Below, one piece after another: positions 24,489 through 33,234 of a stretch of DNA of 64,000 nt. The notes beneath the pieces were generated by a model. It was not told the origin of the DNA, ran no database searches, and worked only from the letters and a program-made list of their open reading frames with translations. The first letter of the stretch is position 1, and the number at the start of each line of letters is the position of its first letter. This stretch comes from SG8-41 sp036555615 (GTDB lineage: Bacteria; Pseudomonadota; Gammaproteobacteria; Burkholderiales; SG8-41), in NCBI GenBank assembly GCA_036555615.1, contig DATBKZ010000048.1:15554-79553 (forward strand), written 5' to 3'. Both the position numbers and the translations under genes were made by a program.

Positions 24489-24923
24489 CTAGGCGAGCAC
24501 GTCCGTCGTCTGTTCCTGGCGCAGCATCTCGTAGACGAATTCCTTCAGCTCGGGTCCCAGCGCGTCGCGCGCGGAAACCAGGCCGACCGGCCGGCCGTTC
24601 TCGACCACCGGCACGTTGCGGAAGCCGCCCTCGTACATCATCTGCAGCGCCAGCGAAAAGGGGCTGTCCGCCTGGACCGTCCTCGGGTTCAGCGTCATGA
24701 CCGTCCCGAGCTCGGTCGTGCCCGCCTCGCGTCCCTCCGCCACCACGCGGAACAAGGCATCGCGCTCCGTGAACATGCCGACCAGCTTCTCGCCGTCCAC
24801 GACCATGATCGCCCCGACATTGTGCTGTCGCATCAGCCGCGCTGCTTCCATGACGGACACGTTCTTCTGCGCCGTGACGAGATCCTGTCCCTCGATGATG
24901 GATCTGATGGTTCGTGCCGACAT
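24489..24923 (-). CDS. CBS-domain pair protein
   Basis: 144-aa stand-alone protein of two CBS domains (about 8-62 and 75-130): VMEAARLMRQHNVGAIMVVD and FRNVPVVENGRPVGLVSARD. CBS pairs bind adenosine nucleotides or SAM and act as regulatory or energy-sensing modules. No catalytic domain is attached. It abuts the hydrolase gene downstream and is divergent from the membrane-protein gene at 25040. Confidence 0.92.
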   Translation of the reverse strand: MSARTIRSIIEGQDLVTAQKNVSVMEAARLMRQHNVGAIMVVDGEKLVGMFTERDALFRVVAEGREAGTTELGTVMTLNPRTVQADSPFSLALQMMYEGGFRNVPVVENGRPVGLVSARDALGPELKEFVYEMLRQEQTTDVLA

Positions 24924-25039
24924 AGCGAACCTCCATGACCGGTTGGGTTGCGAGCCGATGCTACGCCCGGCGGGTAAGGTGGGTCAATCGCCCGTGAGCC
25001 CGAGGAGTATTCTTACGCGGTGCAAGGTGCATCGGCGCA

Positions 25040-26158
25040 ATGAACATGAGCGTCGCCATCAAGCCGGCGGCGGGGTCGAGCGCGCTGCTGTTGGGGATGA
25101 CGGGACTGATACTCCTTGGTGCCCCGCTCGCCGGGGTCTGGCTCGCCGGCCAGCCGCTTGCCGGCTACCTCGAGCTGCCGCCACGCCCTCCCGCGCGGCC
25201 AGCATCCGGTTTCTCTTGGACCGCCTTCATCCTGCTCGTCTTGTTCACCGTGGCAGCGGTGTCGCCGCTCATCTGGCGGTTCCTGAGCACCCCCGCCCCC
25301 GGTTCGGCTCAAGCACGGCCCGGGGGCGCCTTCCCAGTCTGGGGCGGGGCGGCGCTCGCCTGGCTCGCCGCGAGCTGGGTGCTCGCCTGGACGCGCCTTC
25401 CCTGGTTTGAGGTCTTTCAGCTGCATACCTTCACGCCGCTCTGGCTGGGCTATATCGGCGTCGTGAATGCGCTTACGACGCAGCGCGTGGGTAGCTGCCT
25501 GATGATCCGCCAACCCTCGCGCTTTGCTGCGCTCTTTCCGTTGAGCGCGCTCTTCTGGTGGTTTTTCGAGTACTTGAACCGCTTCGTCGCCAACTGGCGT
25601 TACACCGGCATCTCGGATTTCGACGCCATGGAGTACACCTTCTTCGCGACGCTCGCCTTCTCCACCGTGCTGCCGGCGGTGACAAGCACGGCGGAATGGC
25701 TCGGCACCTTCCCGCGGATGGATGCCGCATTCAGGCAGTGGCATCCGGTGCTCATTTCGCGCCCGAGGCCTGTTGCAGCCGGCGTGCTCGTCGTCACGAC
25801 CGTGTCGCTGTGCGCGCTGGGGCTCTTCAGCGAATACGTCTTTCCGCTTGTGTGGATCTCTCCCGTGCTCGTCATCGTCTGCCTGCTAGCGCTCAGCGGC
25901 CGACCGACCGTGCTCGCTCCACTCGCGCGCGGTGACTGGCGAGGCATCGCAAGTTTCTCGGCAGCCGCGCTCGTGTGCGGCTTCTTCTGGGAGATGTGGA
26001 ACTTCGGCAGCCTCGCCCGCTGGGAGTACAGCATTCCGCACGTCGACCGCTTCCGCATCTTCGAGATGCCGCTGCTCGGATACGCGGGCTATCTGCCCTT
26101 CGGTATCGAGTGCGCGGCGATTGCCGCCCTGGTGCTCAAGCGGAACGCCTCGCCATGA
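25040..26158 (+). CDS. conserved polytopic membrane protein
   Basis: 372-aa integral membrane protein with about nine hydrophobic segments. Distinct motifs are WWFFEYLNRFVANWRY, LFSEYVFPLVWISP and EMPLLGYAGYLPFGIEC. The last resembles aromatic/Glu motifs of carotenoid-cyclase-like membrane families, but I would not assign an activity. No signal or cofactor motif is seen. The start at 25040 (MNMSVAIK) is followed by one more ATG two codons later. The stop overlaps the start of a truncated oxidoreductase remnant. Confidence 0.75.
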   Translation: MNMSVAIKPAAGSSALLLGMTGLILLGAPLAGVWLAGQPLAGYLELPPRPPARPASGFSWTAFILLVLFTVAAVSPLIWRFLSTPAPGSAQARPGGAFPVWGGAALAWLAASWVLAWTRLPWFEVFQLHTFTPLWLGYIGVVNALTTQRVGSCLMIRQPSRFAALFPLSALFWWFFEYLNRFVANWRYTGISDFDAMEYTFFATLAFSTVLPAVTSTAEWLGTFPRMDAAFRQWHPVLISRPRPVAAGVLVVTTVSLCALGLFSEYVFPLVWISPVLVIVCLLALSGRPTVLAPLARGDWRGIASFSAAALVCGFFWEMWNFGSLARWEYSIPHVDRFRIFEMPLLGYAGYLPFGIECAAIAALVLKRNASP

Positions 26159-26229
26159 AAGCCGTGCAATACCGCGGCTATGGCGGCTCGCGGACGGACG
26201 TCCGGCAAGATCCCGGTTGTGGTGCGCTA
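26155..26229 (+). pseudogene. 5' remnant of a zinc-type quinone oxidoreductase/alcohol dehydrogenase gene
   Basis: ATG 26155 overlaps the preceding stop (ATGA) and opens with MKAVQYRGYGG, the standard N-terminus of MDR-family quinone oxidoreductases (usually MKAVxYxGYGGPEVL). The similarity ends at residue 11 and continues with unrelated residues, so about 97 percent of the gene is missing. The break lies just before the 3' end of the opposite-strand monooxygenase. It marks an old deletion or insertion junction. Confidence 0.65.
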
Positions 26230-26243
26230 GGTTCTCCCGCCGC

Positions 26244-27857
26244 CTACGCCGCCGCGCGCAAGCTCAGGCCGCCGGCCACTTCCCCGTGTCTCTTGTCCAG
26301 ACGCAGGTGGCGCTCCGTGAGATAGCGTCTCACGTTCTCCGCATCGATCCGGGGTCCGGCGAGCCCGACGTGCCCATCCGGTCGCAGCAGGTAGAAAGCC
26401 GGCCCGGAAATCGCCACGCGCGCGAGCTCGCTCCGGTTGGCGGGGACGTCGGGTATCGCGTGAATGCGCAGCAGCTCGCCGAGCCCGATCGCATCCGCAG
26501 ATGGCGCGGGCTGGCCGATTACCAGCAGGTTGAAGCGCGTGTCGTCCAGCTTCTGGAACAGGTCCTCGGCCGGGCCATTCGCGCTGAACATGAGGCTGAG
26601 CCATGGGAAACGGTCGCCCGCCACCGGCGCCCCGTCCGGCAGGCCGGCAAGCGTCCGCGACAGCGGGCTCCTGCGATAACGGATGCCGATCTGCGAGATG
26701 GTGCGGAAGGCAAGCTTGCGCACGCGTTCGATCGTCATGGCGCGGGACAAGACCCGCGCCATGACCTGCGTGCGGAATAGGCCCGCAATCCAGCTGTCGG
26801 AAACCAGCAGCGTGAATATCCGGTCGGTGGTGCGCAGCAGGCGCTGGGCAACGGGAACGCGCTCGTTCTCATACGTCCCCAGCAGCGCGGGGCGCGCACG
26901 GCCCCTCACCACCAGCGCGAGCTTCCACGCCAGGTTATGGGCATCCTGCAGGCCGGTGTTCATGCCCTGCCCGCCTGCGGGGCTGTGCACATGGGCCGCG
27001 TCGCCGAGCAGAAAGCAGCGGCCGTTGCCGAAGCGTTCCGCGCAGCGGTGATGGATCCGGTATGTCGAGAACCAGTCGCACGCCTTGAACGTCAGGTCCG
27101 CGCCCGCCTCCCGGCGCACTGCGGGTATCACCTCCTCCCAGGTGAGATCGCTTCGCCCCCTCAAGCGTTTCGGCAAGATACCGATGACGCGCCAGCGGTC
27201 GGCGCCTCGCATCGGGAAGAACAGGTGAAACCCGTCCTGCCACATATAGACATTCAATTCGTGCGGCACCATCGACCCGGTCGCCTCGGTATCGGCGACG
27301 AAGAACACGTGCTCGTACGGCGCGCCGGGAAAGGTAATGCCCGAGAGCTCGCGCACCGAACTGTGTCCGCCGTCGCAGCCGGCGAGGTACGCTGCCGTGA
27401 TCTCGCGCGTGGCGCCGCCGGGCTGCTTGAGCGTGGCTGCGACGTGATCGGGACGCTGCTCGAGGGCAATGAGCTCGGTATTCCACTGCACCTCGATCCC
27501 GAGCTCGCGCAGCTTCGCGCCCATGATCCGCTCGTTGTCGTCCTGCCCCAGCGCCAGCACGAAAGGAAACGGGCTGAGGCCTCTTCCGATGTCGCCGAGC
27601 GGGATGCGGGCTCGCCATATTCCGTTCGCCCACATGTTGGCGCCGCTGCCGCGGGCGCCCAGCTCGAGCGCCTGGTCCGCTATCCCCATTCGCGAATAGA
27701 TCTCGAGCGTGCGCGCCTGCACGGCCATCGCGCGCGACTGCTGCGCGGGTCCGGAGTGGCGGTCAACGATCATGGCGCGCACGCCGCGCCGGGCGAGCTG
27801 GATGGCGAGCATCAGCCCGGTCGGGCCGGCCCCTACGATCAGAACATCCGCATCCAT
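26244..27857 (-). CDS. FAD-dependent aromatic monooxygenase (PheA/TfdB-UbiH-like)
   Basis: 537-aa class A flavoprotein monooxygenase. Motifs in order are the Rossmann dinucleotide motif VLIVGAGPTGLMLAIQLARR at the N-terminus, the DG motif CDGGHSSVRE (about 163-172), and the GD motif FLLGDAAHVHSPAGGQGMNT (about 275-295). A thioredoxin-like C-terminal domain (about 430-537, FYLLRPDGHVGLAG) is typical of phenol/resorcinol and 3-hydroxyphenylpropionate hydroxylases. It should hydroxylate an aromatic ring with NAD(P)H and O2. AAGGAG precedes ATG 27857. Confidence 0.9.
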   Translation of the reverse strand: MDADVLIVGAGPTGLMLAIQLARRGVRAMIVDRHSGPAQQSRAMAVQARTLEIYSRMGIADQALELGARGSGANMWANGIWRARIPLGDIGRGLSPFPFVLALGQDDNERIMGAKLRELGIEVQWNTELIALEQRPDHVAATLKQPGGATREITAAYLAGCDGGHSSVRELSGITFPGAPYEHVFFVADTEATGSMVPHELNVYMWQDGFHLFFPMRGADRWRVIGILPKRLRGRSDLTWEEVIPAVRREAGADLTFKACDWFSTYRIHHRCAERFGNGRCFLLGDAAHVHSPAGGQGMNTGLQDAHNLAWKLALVVRGRARPALLGTYENERVPVAQRLLRTTDRIFTLLVSDSWIAGLFRTQVMARVLSRAMTIERVRKLAFRTISQIGIRYRRSPLSRTLAGLPDGAPVAGDRFPWLSLMFSANGPAEDLFQKLDDTRFNLLVIGQPAPSADAIGLGELLRIHAIPDVPANRSELARVAISGPAFYLLRPDGHVGLAGPRIDAENVRRYLTERHLRLDKRHGEVAGGLSLRAAA

Positions 27858-27999
27858 CTAGAGGCTCCTTGCGAAACTCCGCCGCCATCGCGAAGATCCT
27901 GCGCGCTTCTTCACGCGCGTCCTCGTTGACTGTCAGGATTACCAGTGCTCTCTTGACTATTCTCTTGGCTGCTTGGGTGCCGATCCTGCCTCGGTGGTC

Positions 28000-28335
28000 T
28001 CAAACGAGCGGAACGAAGTCGTATTCGCCCAGGCCCTGCAGCACGAGGAAGGTCGCGGACGTGTGCCCGCCGTTCGTGACCAGGTGCGGGCGGCGGGGCT
28101 TGACCGAGTACGTGTCGCCGGGGCCGAGCCGCACCTCCTCCTTTGGCTCCCGCAGAAACAGCCGGATGGTGCCGCTCAGCACGTAGAAGGTGTCCTGCAC
28201 GTTGTTGTGATAATGCCACGGCACCTTCTGGGTCGTCGAAATCTGGATTTCCTGGATGCGGAAACCCCGCCGCGCCGCGTGCTGCGCCCGCCGCTCGACC
28301 TCGTAGAGATGCGTGCCGTCCCTCATCGCTTTCAT
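28000..28335 (-). CDS. cupin-domain protein
   Basis: 111-aa single-domain cupin. Motif 1 is PWHYHNNVQDTFYVLSG, giving His, His and Glu/Asp-type ligands, and motif 2 is GPGDTYSVKPRRPHLVTN with a His ligand, so a metal-bound beta barrel is expected. Function among small cupins ranges from isomerases to dioxygenases to sensors. It lies 143 bp upstream of the monooxygenase gene on the same strand and could assist ring breakdown. Confidence 0.88.
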   Translation of the reverse strand: MKAMRDGTHLYEVERRAQHAARRGFRIQEIQISTTQKVPWHYHNNVQDTFYVLSGTIRLFLREPKEEVRLGPGDTYSVKPRRPHLVTNGGHTSATFLVLQGLGEYDFVPLV

Positions 28336-28369
28336 GGGATTCCTCCGTTCTCCGTTCGCTCGCGTTCAC

Positions 28370-28762
28370 TCAATGCATTCGCAGCTGTGAAAGCAGATAC
28401 AGGTCCACCCCAAGCGCCTCGAGAAAAAGCAGGATGGCGACAGCGGCCATCGAGAAGGAGCGCACGGCGTCCTTCCGCTTCGCGAGGAGAAGATAGCGGA
28501 CGGTCTCCGCCACCAGCAGCGCGAGGGTGGCGACGGGCGCCACCAGGAACAGCGCGATCAACGTGCTGAACCCCGCGTCCGTGCGATTGAATCCTCCGAG
28601 CAGGTCGAAGCTGCCACCGACGAGCAGCAGGATGAGCACCTGAGGCAACAATGCGACGACGATTCGAAAGCCAGCCACCGCGCGATTCCAGATTTGCCGC
28701 CGAGCAGTCTGGCAACCGATGAGCGGCGACCCATCGACCGCCCGCGCTCCCCCGTTTGTCAC
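28370..28762 (-). CDS. small membrane protein of unknown function
   Basis: Up to 130-aa protein with three hydrophobic segments (about 33-52, 62-87 and 103-123), starting at GTG 28762. The first 27 residues are hydrophilic, and an internal GTG near the first helix could be the true start. It lies between the LCAT-like lipase gene and the cupin gene on the same strand. No family is recognised. Confidence 0.55.
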   Translation of the reverse strand: MTNGGARAVDGSPLIGCQTARRQIWNRAVAGFRIVVALLPQVLILLLVGGSFDLLGGFNRTDAGFSTLIALFLVAPVATLALLVAETVRYLLLAKRKDAVRSFSMAAVAILLFLEALGVDLYLLSQLRMH

Positions 28763-28796
28763 TTGCGCCTGAGGGGCAACGGCGGCTGCCAGCTCC

Positions 28797-30053
28797 TCAC
28801 GCCCGGCACCGGGCGCCCCACGTATTGCCGCGGCTGTCGGCCCGGCCGGTAAAGTGCCGCACGATCAGGCGATGCAGCATGTCCATGTTCGGCAGGATGC
28901 CGTGGAATCCTGCCACGCCGGACACCACCCGGTCCTGGATTTCCCAGTACTTGTAGTCGTCCGGCGTGACGCAAACGATCTTCTCCTCGGGCAGGAACGC
29001 CGGCAGCGCGCCCTCGAACGGAACGGTGCCGTCGCCGGTCTGTCGGCGCTCTCCTGGCGTCTTACCGCTTTGCCAGCGGTTTTCCCGGTCTTCGGAGCGA
29101 AAATCGAATTCGGGCCCGGCAGCGGTTGCCCTTGCCTTCAGACGCACGCGGGTAACCGAGTCAACGCCCGCCACGCACAGCCAGTCGTCGGGGCCAAAGC
29201 CAGCCGTTGAAAGCTTGAAGCCGTCGATGCGCCGGCGGTGCGCCTTCGCCGTGTCCAGCATTGCCCGGAACAATGTGATCGCCTGCTGCGCGCCGTCCTG
29301 CGGGGTGCGCCCGTAGAGCCGCACGTATTCCTCCAGCGTCTTCAGGATGCTGGGTTGCCACGGCCGCGGATCGAACAAGTCGGCCTTGGGAAGCTTGGGA
29401 TCGATCTCGAGCCCGGGACACGACGGCAGCAGGTGATAGAGGGCGGGAGTCACCCGCGCCGCCTCCCGCTCCCGTGAACTGGGGACATCGGATCCCAGGT
29501 TTGCGGTGCCGGTCGCGATCTTGATCACGGCCTCGAACGACCCTTTGTACGGCGTTGCGAGCGTCGCCACCTTCTCCACCCTCGACTTCTTCCCGCTGCG
29601 CGCGAGATATCCCGTGATGACGAGCCCGCCCATCGAATGACCGACGAGATTCACCCGCGGGCGCTTCGAGTAGCCCGCCGCGTGGTAGTGGCGCATCAGC
29701 TTCGTGCGCTCGATGACCTCGCCGATGAACTCCGCCAGCTGCTGCTCGATCGCGTCGAGCGGCTGCCGCCAGTCATAGGCAAACGGATAGACCGGCACCG
29801 GCTCGTCCTCGCGCGTGCCCAGGTTGTACCGCAGCTCCTCGATCAATTCGCGATAGGCGATCTCGAGCAACTGGTCGGGCCGCAGGCGCGCCGGCTCCAT
29901 GACCTCGAAGCGCGTGTTGTCGGGGTGGAGCGAGATCCGGGTGTAGTCCTTGGTGAGCACCGACCACACGGTTTCCGGTGGCAGCGGATACTCGTCGCGC
30001 AAGGAGGACGCGGTTATGCCGGGAACAACGATGACGGGGTGAGCAAGCGCCAT
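28797..30053 (-). CDS. LCAT-like lipase/acyltransferase
   Basis: 418-aa alpha/beta hydrolase of the lecithin:cholesterol acyltransferase family (PF02450). PVIVVPGITASSL opens the domain, YDWRQPLDAIEQQL is the characteristic DWR motif, VGHSMGGLVITGYLAR carries nucleophile Ser140, GDGTVPFEGA the Asp, and DMLHRLIVRHF the His. There is no signal peptide. Family members hydrolyse or transfer phospholipid acyl chains. The start at 30053 lies 5 nt downstream of the DUF2339 stop, so the pair forms an operon. The C-terminus (GRADSRGN) is low in similarity. Confidence 0.88.
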   Translation of the reverse strand: MALAHPVIVVPGITASSLRDEYPLPPETVWSVLTKDYTRISLHPDNTRFEVMEPARLRPDQLLEIAYRELIEELRYNLGTREDEPVPVYPFAYDWRQPLDAIEQQLAEFIGEVIERTKLMRHYHAAGYSKRPRVNLVGHSMGGLVITGYLARSGKKSRVEKVATLATPYKGSFEAVIKIATGTANLGSDVPSSREREAARVTPALYHLLPSCPGLEIDPKLPKADLFDPRPWQPSILKTLEEYVRLYGRTPQDGAQQAITLFRAMLDTAKAHRRRIDGFKLSTAGFGPDDWLCVAGVDSVTRVRLKARATAAGPEFDFRSEDRENRWQSGKTPGERRQTGDGTVPFEGALPAFLPEEKIVCVTPDDYKYWEIQDRVVSGVAGFHGILPNMDMLHRLIVRHFTGRADSRGNTWGARCRA

Positions 30054-30058
30054 GCGAC

Positions 30059-31681
30059 TTATTTGCTCCCGGCGGCGGGCAAGCGCTGGTAAAGCAACCC
30101 CCCGAGGTAGAACGTGACGCCCAGCACGACGAGGCTGATGATCCGCGTCAGTGGAGATGCCCCGCCGAGGTCGTAGAGCAGGACCTTTGCGGCCGCGGCG
30201 CCGAACACGAGCAGCGAAGACTGCGCGAGCACACGGTCGCGCTGCCAGAGCGACAGGCCGAGGCAGGCAAGCGCAATCACGCCCCACGCCGTGGATTCCA
30301 CGATCCCTTCCTTGAGCAGGTGCAGCGCCGCCGCCATCGCGCAGAGATGCCCGGCATAGAGCACGAGCGTGGCGATGCCCTTGGCTGGTTCGCGATTCCG
30401 CAGGAAGTAATAGCCGACGTAGAGCTGCAGGGCGTATGCAACGGCCAGCCACGAGCGCGCCGGCACCGCCCGGACATCGGCATCGAATATGACCCGCAGG
30501 TAGTTGATCGCGAAGATCACGCTCACCGCGACCCAGACCGGCCAGCTCGCCCGGATGCCGCTGCCGTGCCGCATGGCAACGATGGCGGTGACGGGCATGA
30601 TCACGAATGCCACCCACGGCGCCCACTTGTCGGGAACCGATTCGAGGTAGCCGGCGTGGAACAGCACCAGCGCGACGTAGGCCCAGAGCAGGAATTCGCC
30701 GCCCGGCAGCGGGCGCTGCATTACCGCGCGGGCGCTGCCGTAAAGAGCCGCGATCATGACGCCGCTGCCGACCGCGATCCAGGGCGCGATCTCCGGCAGA
30801 TGCCGCTTGAGCAGCGCGTACTGCAGGAAATAGAAGATGAGGAGCGGCGGCAGGTGCCCCCAGGCCGACACGTCGTCGAGAGGCGACTTGTTGCGAATCG
30901 TGAACAGCGCGGTGGCGGTGCCGAATATCGCGAACTGCACCGTCTGGAACGTGAGCGCGGCCGTCCACGCATCCGGCGCCTTGTTGCGGAACATGAAGTC
31001 GAAAATGATCAACGCGAGATAGAGCGCCAGGAGGTAGATCAATCGCCGCCCGTGCCAGATCGAGAACACGCAGAACACCACGCCCCACGCCGTGAAATAG
31101 ATCACCAGGTCGGTGATCGTCGGCACGCCCGAGATCAGCAGCGGCGCGGAATACGAGCCGGCCACCGCGAACAGCGCGTAGAGGTCGCTCGCGAAGATCC
31201 GGCACAGCGCCAGCGACAGCAGGCACACAACGACCACGGCCACCGTGGCCGGCGCCGCGTCGATGAATCCGTAGAAAAGATGCGCGCCGTAGATGGAGAG
31301 AAAGAGGATCGCCACCCCGCCTGCCGGGAGCAGGCCCGCGTACTGGCGGTTGACGCTCCGGAGCACGAATCCCGCAGCGATCATCGCCAGTCCCGAAATG
31401 GCGGCGAGCGCGACCTGCCGCACCGGCGTGAGCCAGCCGCTCTCGACCGCCAGGCGAATGAGATACGCGGCCGCGAGCACCAGCGCGATCGCGCCACCCC
31501 AGCCCAGGATGCTGGTCACCAGCGATGGACGATCGCCGGCCTCGGGCTTCGGCGGAGGGGCTTTCGGCGCAGCCGGCCGCGCACCCGGCACCGGCGCGCC
31601 CGGCTTGGCCCATTGCGCCTCGATGCGGGCAAGGCGCGCTTCGACATTGTCCAGCCGTTTTTCAATTTCTACGGGATCCAT
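30059..31681 (-). CDS. DUF2339 polytopic membrane protein
   Basis: 540-aa membrane protein. An N-terminal coiled coil (MDPVEIEKRLDNVEARLARI) and a Pro-rich linker (PAAPKAPPPKPEA) are followed by more than a dozen transmembrane helices. This architecture and the motifs VTSILGWGGAIALVLAAAYL and GGASPLTRIISLVVLGVTF match DUF2339 proteins, whose role is unknown, possibly in the cell envelope. The start at 31681 follows GGGGGAGG. Co-transcribed with the LCAT-like gene. Confidence 0.88.
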   Translation of the reverse strand: MDPVEIEKRLDNVEARLARIEAQWAKPGAPVPGARPAAPKAPPPKPEAGDRPSLVTSILGWGGAIALVLAAAYLIRLAVESGWLTPVRQVALAAISGLAMIAAGFVLRSVNRQYAGLLPAGGVAILFLSIYGAHLFYGFIDAAPATVAVVVVCLLSLALCRIFASDLYALFAVAGSYSAPLLISGVPTITDLVIYFTAWGVVFCVFSIWHGRRLIYLLALYLALIIFDFMFRNKAPDAWTAALTFQTVQFAIFGTATALFTIRNKSPLDDVSAWGHLPPLLIFYFLQYALLKRHLPEIAPWIAVGSGVMIAALYGSARAVMQRPLPGGEFLLWAYVALVLFHAGYLESVPDKWAPWVAFVIMPVTAIVAMRHGSGIRASWPVWVAVSVIFAINYLRVIFDADVRAVPARSWLAVAYALQLYVGYYFLRNREPAKGIATLVLYAGHLCAMAAALHLLKEGIVESTAWGVIALACLGLSLWQRDRVLAQSSLLVFGAAAAKVLLYDLGGASPLTRIISLVVLGVTFYLGGLLYQRLPAAGSK

Positions 31682-31764
31682 GCCTCCCCCATCGACCGCC
31701 GGGATCCATTGCCAGCCGCGCGTCACCTGCTCCCGGGCGCGTTGCGCAACGCTTCGCGGCCTTG

Positions 31765-33198
31765 CTACAAGCCTGCCTGCGAGACGAACTTGGGATTGAG
31801 ATAGGCCTCGATCGCCTCGCTGCCACCCTCCGAGCCGTAGCCCGAATCCTTTACCCCGCCGAACGGCACTTCGGGCAGCGCAAGTCCCAGGTGATTGATG
31901 GTCATCATGCCGGTCTCGACCGACGCCGCGACGGCATTGGCGGTTTTGGCGGAGCGCGTCCACGCGTACGCAGCGAGCCCGTACGGCAGGCGATTCGCTT
32001 CCGTCACGGCGTCCTCGAGGCTACGGAAGGGATTGATGATGGCGAGCGGCCCGAACGGCTCCTGGTTCATCGCCAGCGCTTCCCTCGGCAGCTCCGTGAT
32101 AACCGTGGGCTCGAAGAAGTTTCCCTTCTCGCCGATCGGGTAGCCGCCGGTGAGCACCTTGCCGCCGTGCTTTCTTGCATCGTCCACATGGGCTTCCATC
32201 GCGCGGGTGCGGCGCGGATTCGCGAGCGGGCCCATCTTCGTATCCTTGTCCATCCCGTCGCCGACCTTGATCGCCTTGGCGCCCGCGACGAACTTGTCGA
32301 CGAAGCTCGCGTATACCCCCTCCTGCACCAGGAAGCGTGTCGGCGAGATGCATACCTGCCCGGCGTTGCGGTATTTCATGAACGTCATCGTCTTGGCCGC
32401 GGCGTCGACGTCGCTGTCGTCGAAGACGATCACCGGCGCGTGTCCGCCGAGCTCCATGGTCGTGCGCTTCATGTAAGTCCCGGCCAGAGCGGCGAGCTGC
32501 TTGCCGACCGCAACGGAGCCGGTGAACGACATCTTGCGGATGACCGGATGCGGAACGAGGTAGCTCGAGATGTCCGCGGGATTGCCGTAGACGAGGCCGA
32601 TCACTCCCGAGGGAACGCCGGCGTCGGCAAAAGCGCGGATCAGCTCGGCGGGTGACGCGGGCGTCTCTTCCGGCGCCTTGACGATGATCGAGCAGCCGGC
32701 GGCGAGCGCGGCCGAGAGCTTGCGCACCACCTGGTTGATCGGGAAATTCCACGGCGTGAACGCGGCGACCGGCCCCACCGGCTCCTTGATGACGAGCTGA
32801 TAGACACCCTCCGCGCGCGCCGGGATCACGCGCCCGTAGGCACGGCGCGCCTCTTCGGCGAACCAGTCGATGACGTCCGCGCCGGCAAGCGCTTCCCCCT
32901 TGGCTTCTGCGAGCGGCTTGCCCTGCTCCATGGTGAGAGTCGGCGCAATGGCGTCGGCGCGCTCCCGAAAAAGGTGCGCGGCCTTGCGCATGATTTTCGA
33001 TCGGTCGAACGCCGAAACCTTGCGCCAGGTCCGGAAGCCCTGCTCCGCAGCTTCCAGCGCGCGATCAAGGTCGGCGCGCTCCGCATAGGCGACGGTCCCG
33101 ATCTGGCTGCCCGTGGCCGGATTGAGGACCGGCAGCGTGCGGCCAGAGGCGCCCGGACCCCAGACACCGTTAATGTAGAGCAGCGTGTTCGGATACAT
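31765..33198 (-). CDS. gabD: NAD(P)-dependent succinate-semialdehyde dehydrogenase-like aldehyde dehydrogenase
   Basis: 477-aa aldehyde dehydrogenase of the class that includes succinate-semialdehyde dehydrogenase. FTPWNFPINQVVRKLSAAL opens the NAD domain, MELGGHAPVIVFDD carries the general-base Glu, and RNAGQVCISPTRFLV the catalytic Cys. EPFGPLAIINPF and FGGVKDSGYGSEGG complete the family pattern. It would oxidise succinate semialdehyde or a similar omega-oxo acid. It is followed (36 nt upstream on the minus strand) by the TauD gene and its Bug protein, suggesting a shared substrate. Confidence 0.88.
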   Translation of the reverse strand: MYPNTLLYINGVWGPGASGRTLPVLNPATGSQIGTVAYAERADLDRALEAAEQGFRTWRKVSAFDRSKIMRKAAHLFRERADAIAPTLTMEQGKPLAEAKGEALAGADVIDWFAEEARRAYGRVIPARAEGVYQLVIKEPVGPVAAFTPWNFPINQVVRKLSAALAAGCSIIVKAPEETPASPAELIRAFADAGVPSGVIGLVYGNPADISSYLVPHPVIRKMSFTGSVAVGKQLAALAGTYMKRTTMELGGHAPVIVFDDSDVDAAAKTMTFMKYRNAGQVCISPTRFLVQEGVYASFVDKFVAGAKAIKVGDGMDKDTKMGPLANPRRTRAMEAHVDDARKHGGKVLTGGYPIGEKGNFFEPTVITELPREALAMNQEPFGPLAIINPFRSLEDAVTEANRLPYGLAAYAWTRSAKTANAVAASVETGMMTINHLGLALPEVPFGGVKDSGYGSEGGSEAIEAYLNPKFVSQAGL

Positions 33199-33234
33199 GC
33201 TCAGTTTCCCTCGTGGCGCGTGGCATGTGAGTCG

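Noticed and set aside
30054..31613. Long upstream extension of the LCAT-like gene, in frame for another 520 codons
   Set aside because: It overlaps the DUF2339 gene in another frame, has shadow-like composition, and the true start (MALAHPVIVV) lies 5 nt after the DUF2339 stop.
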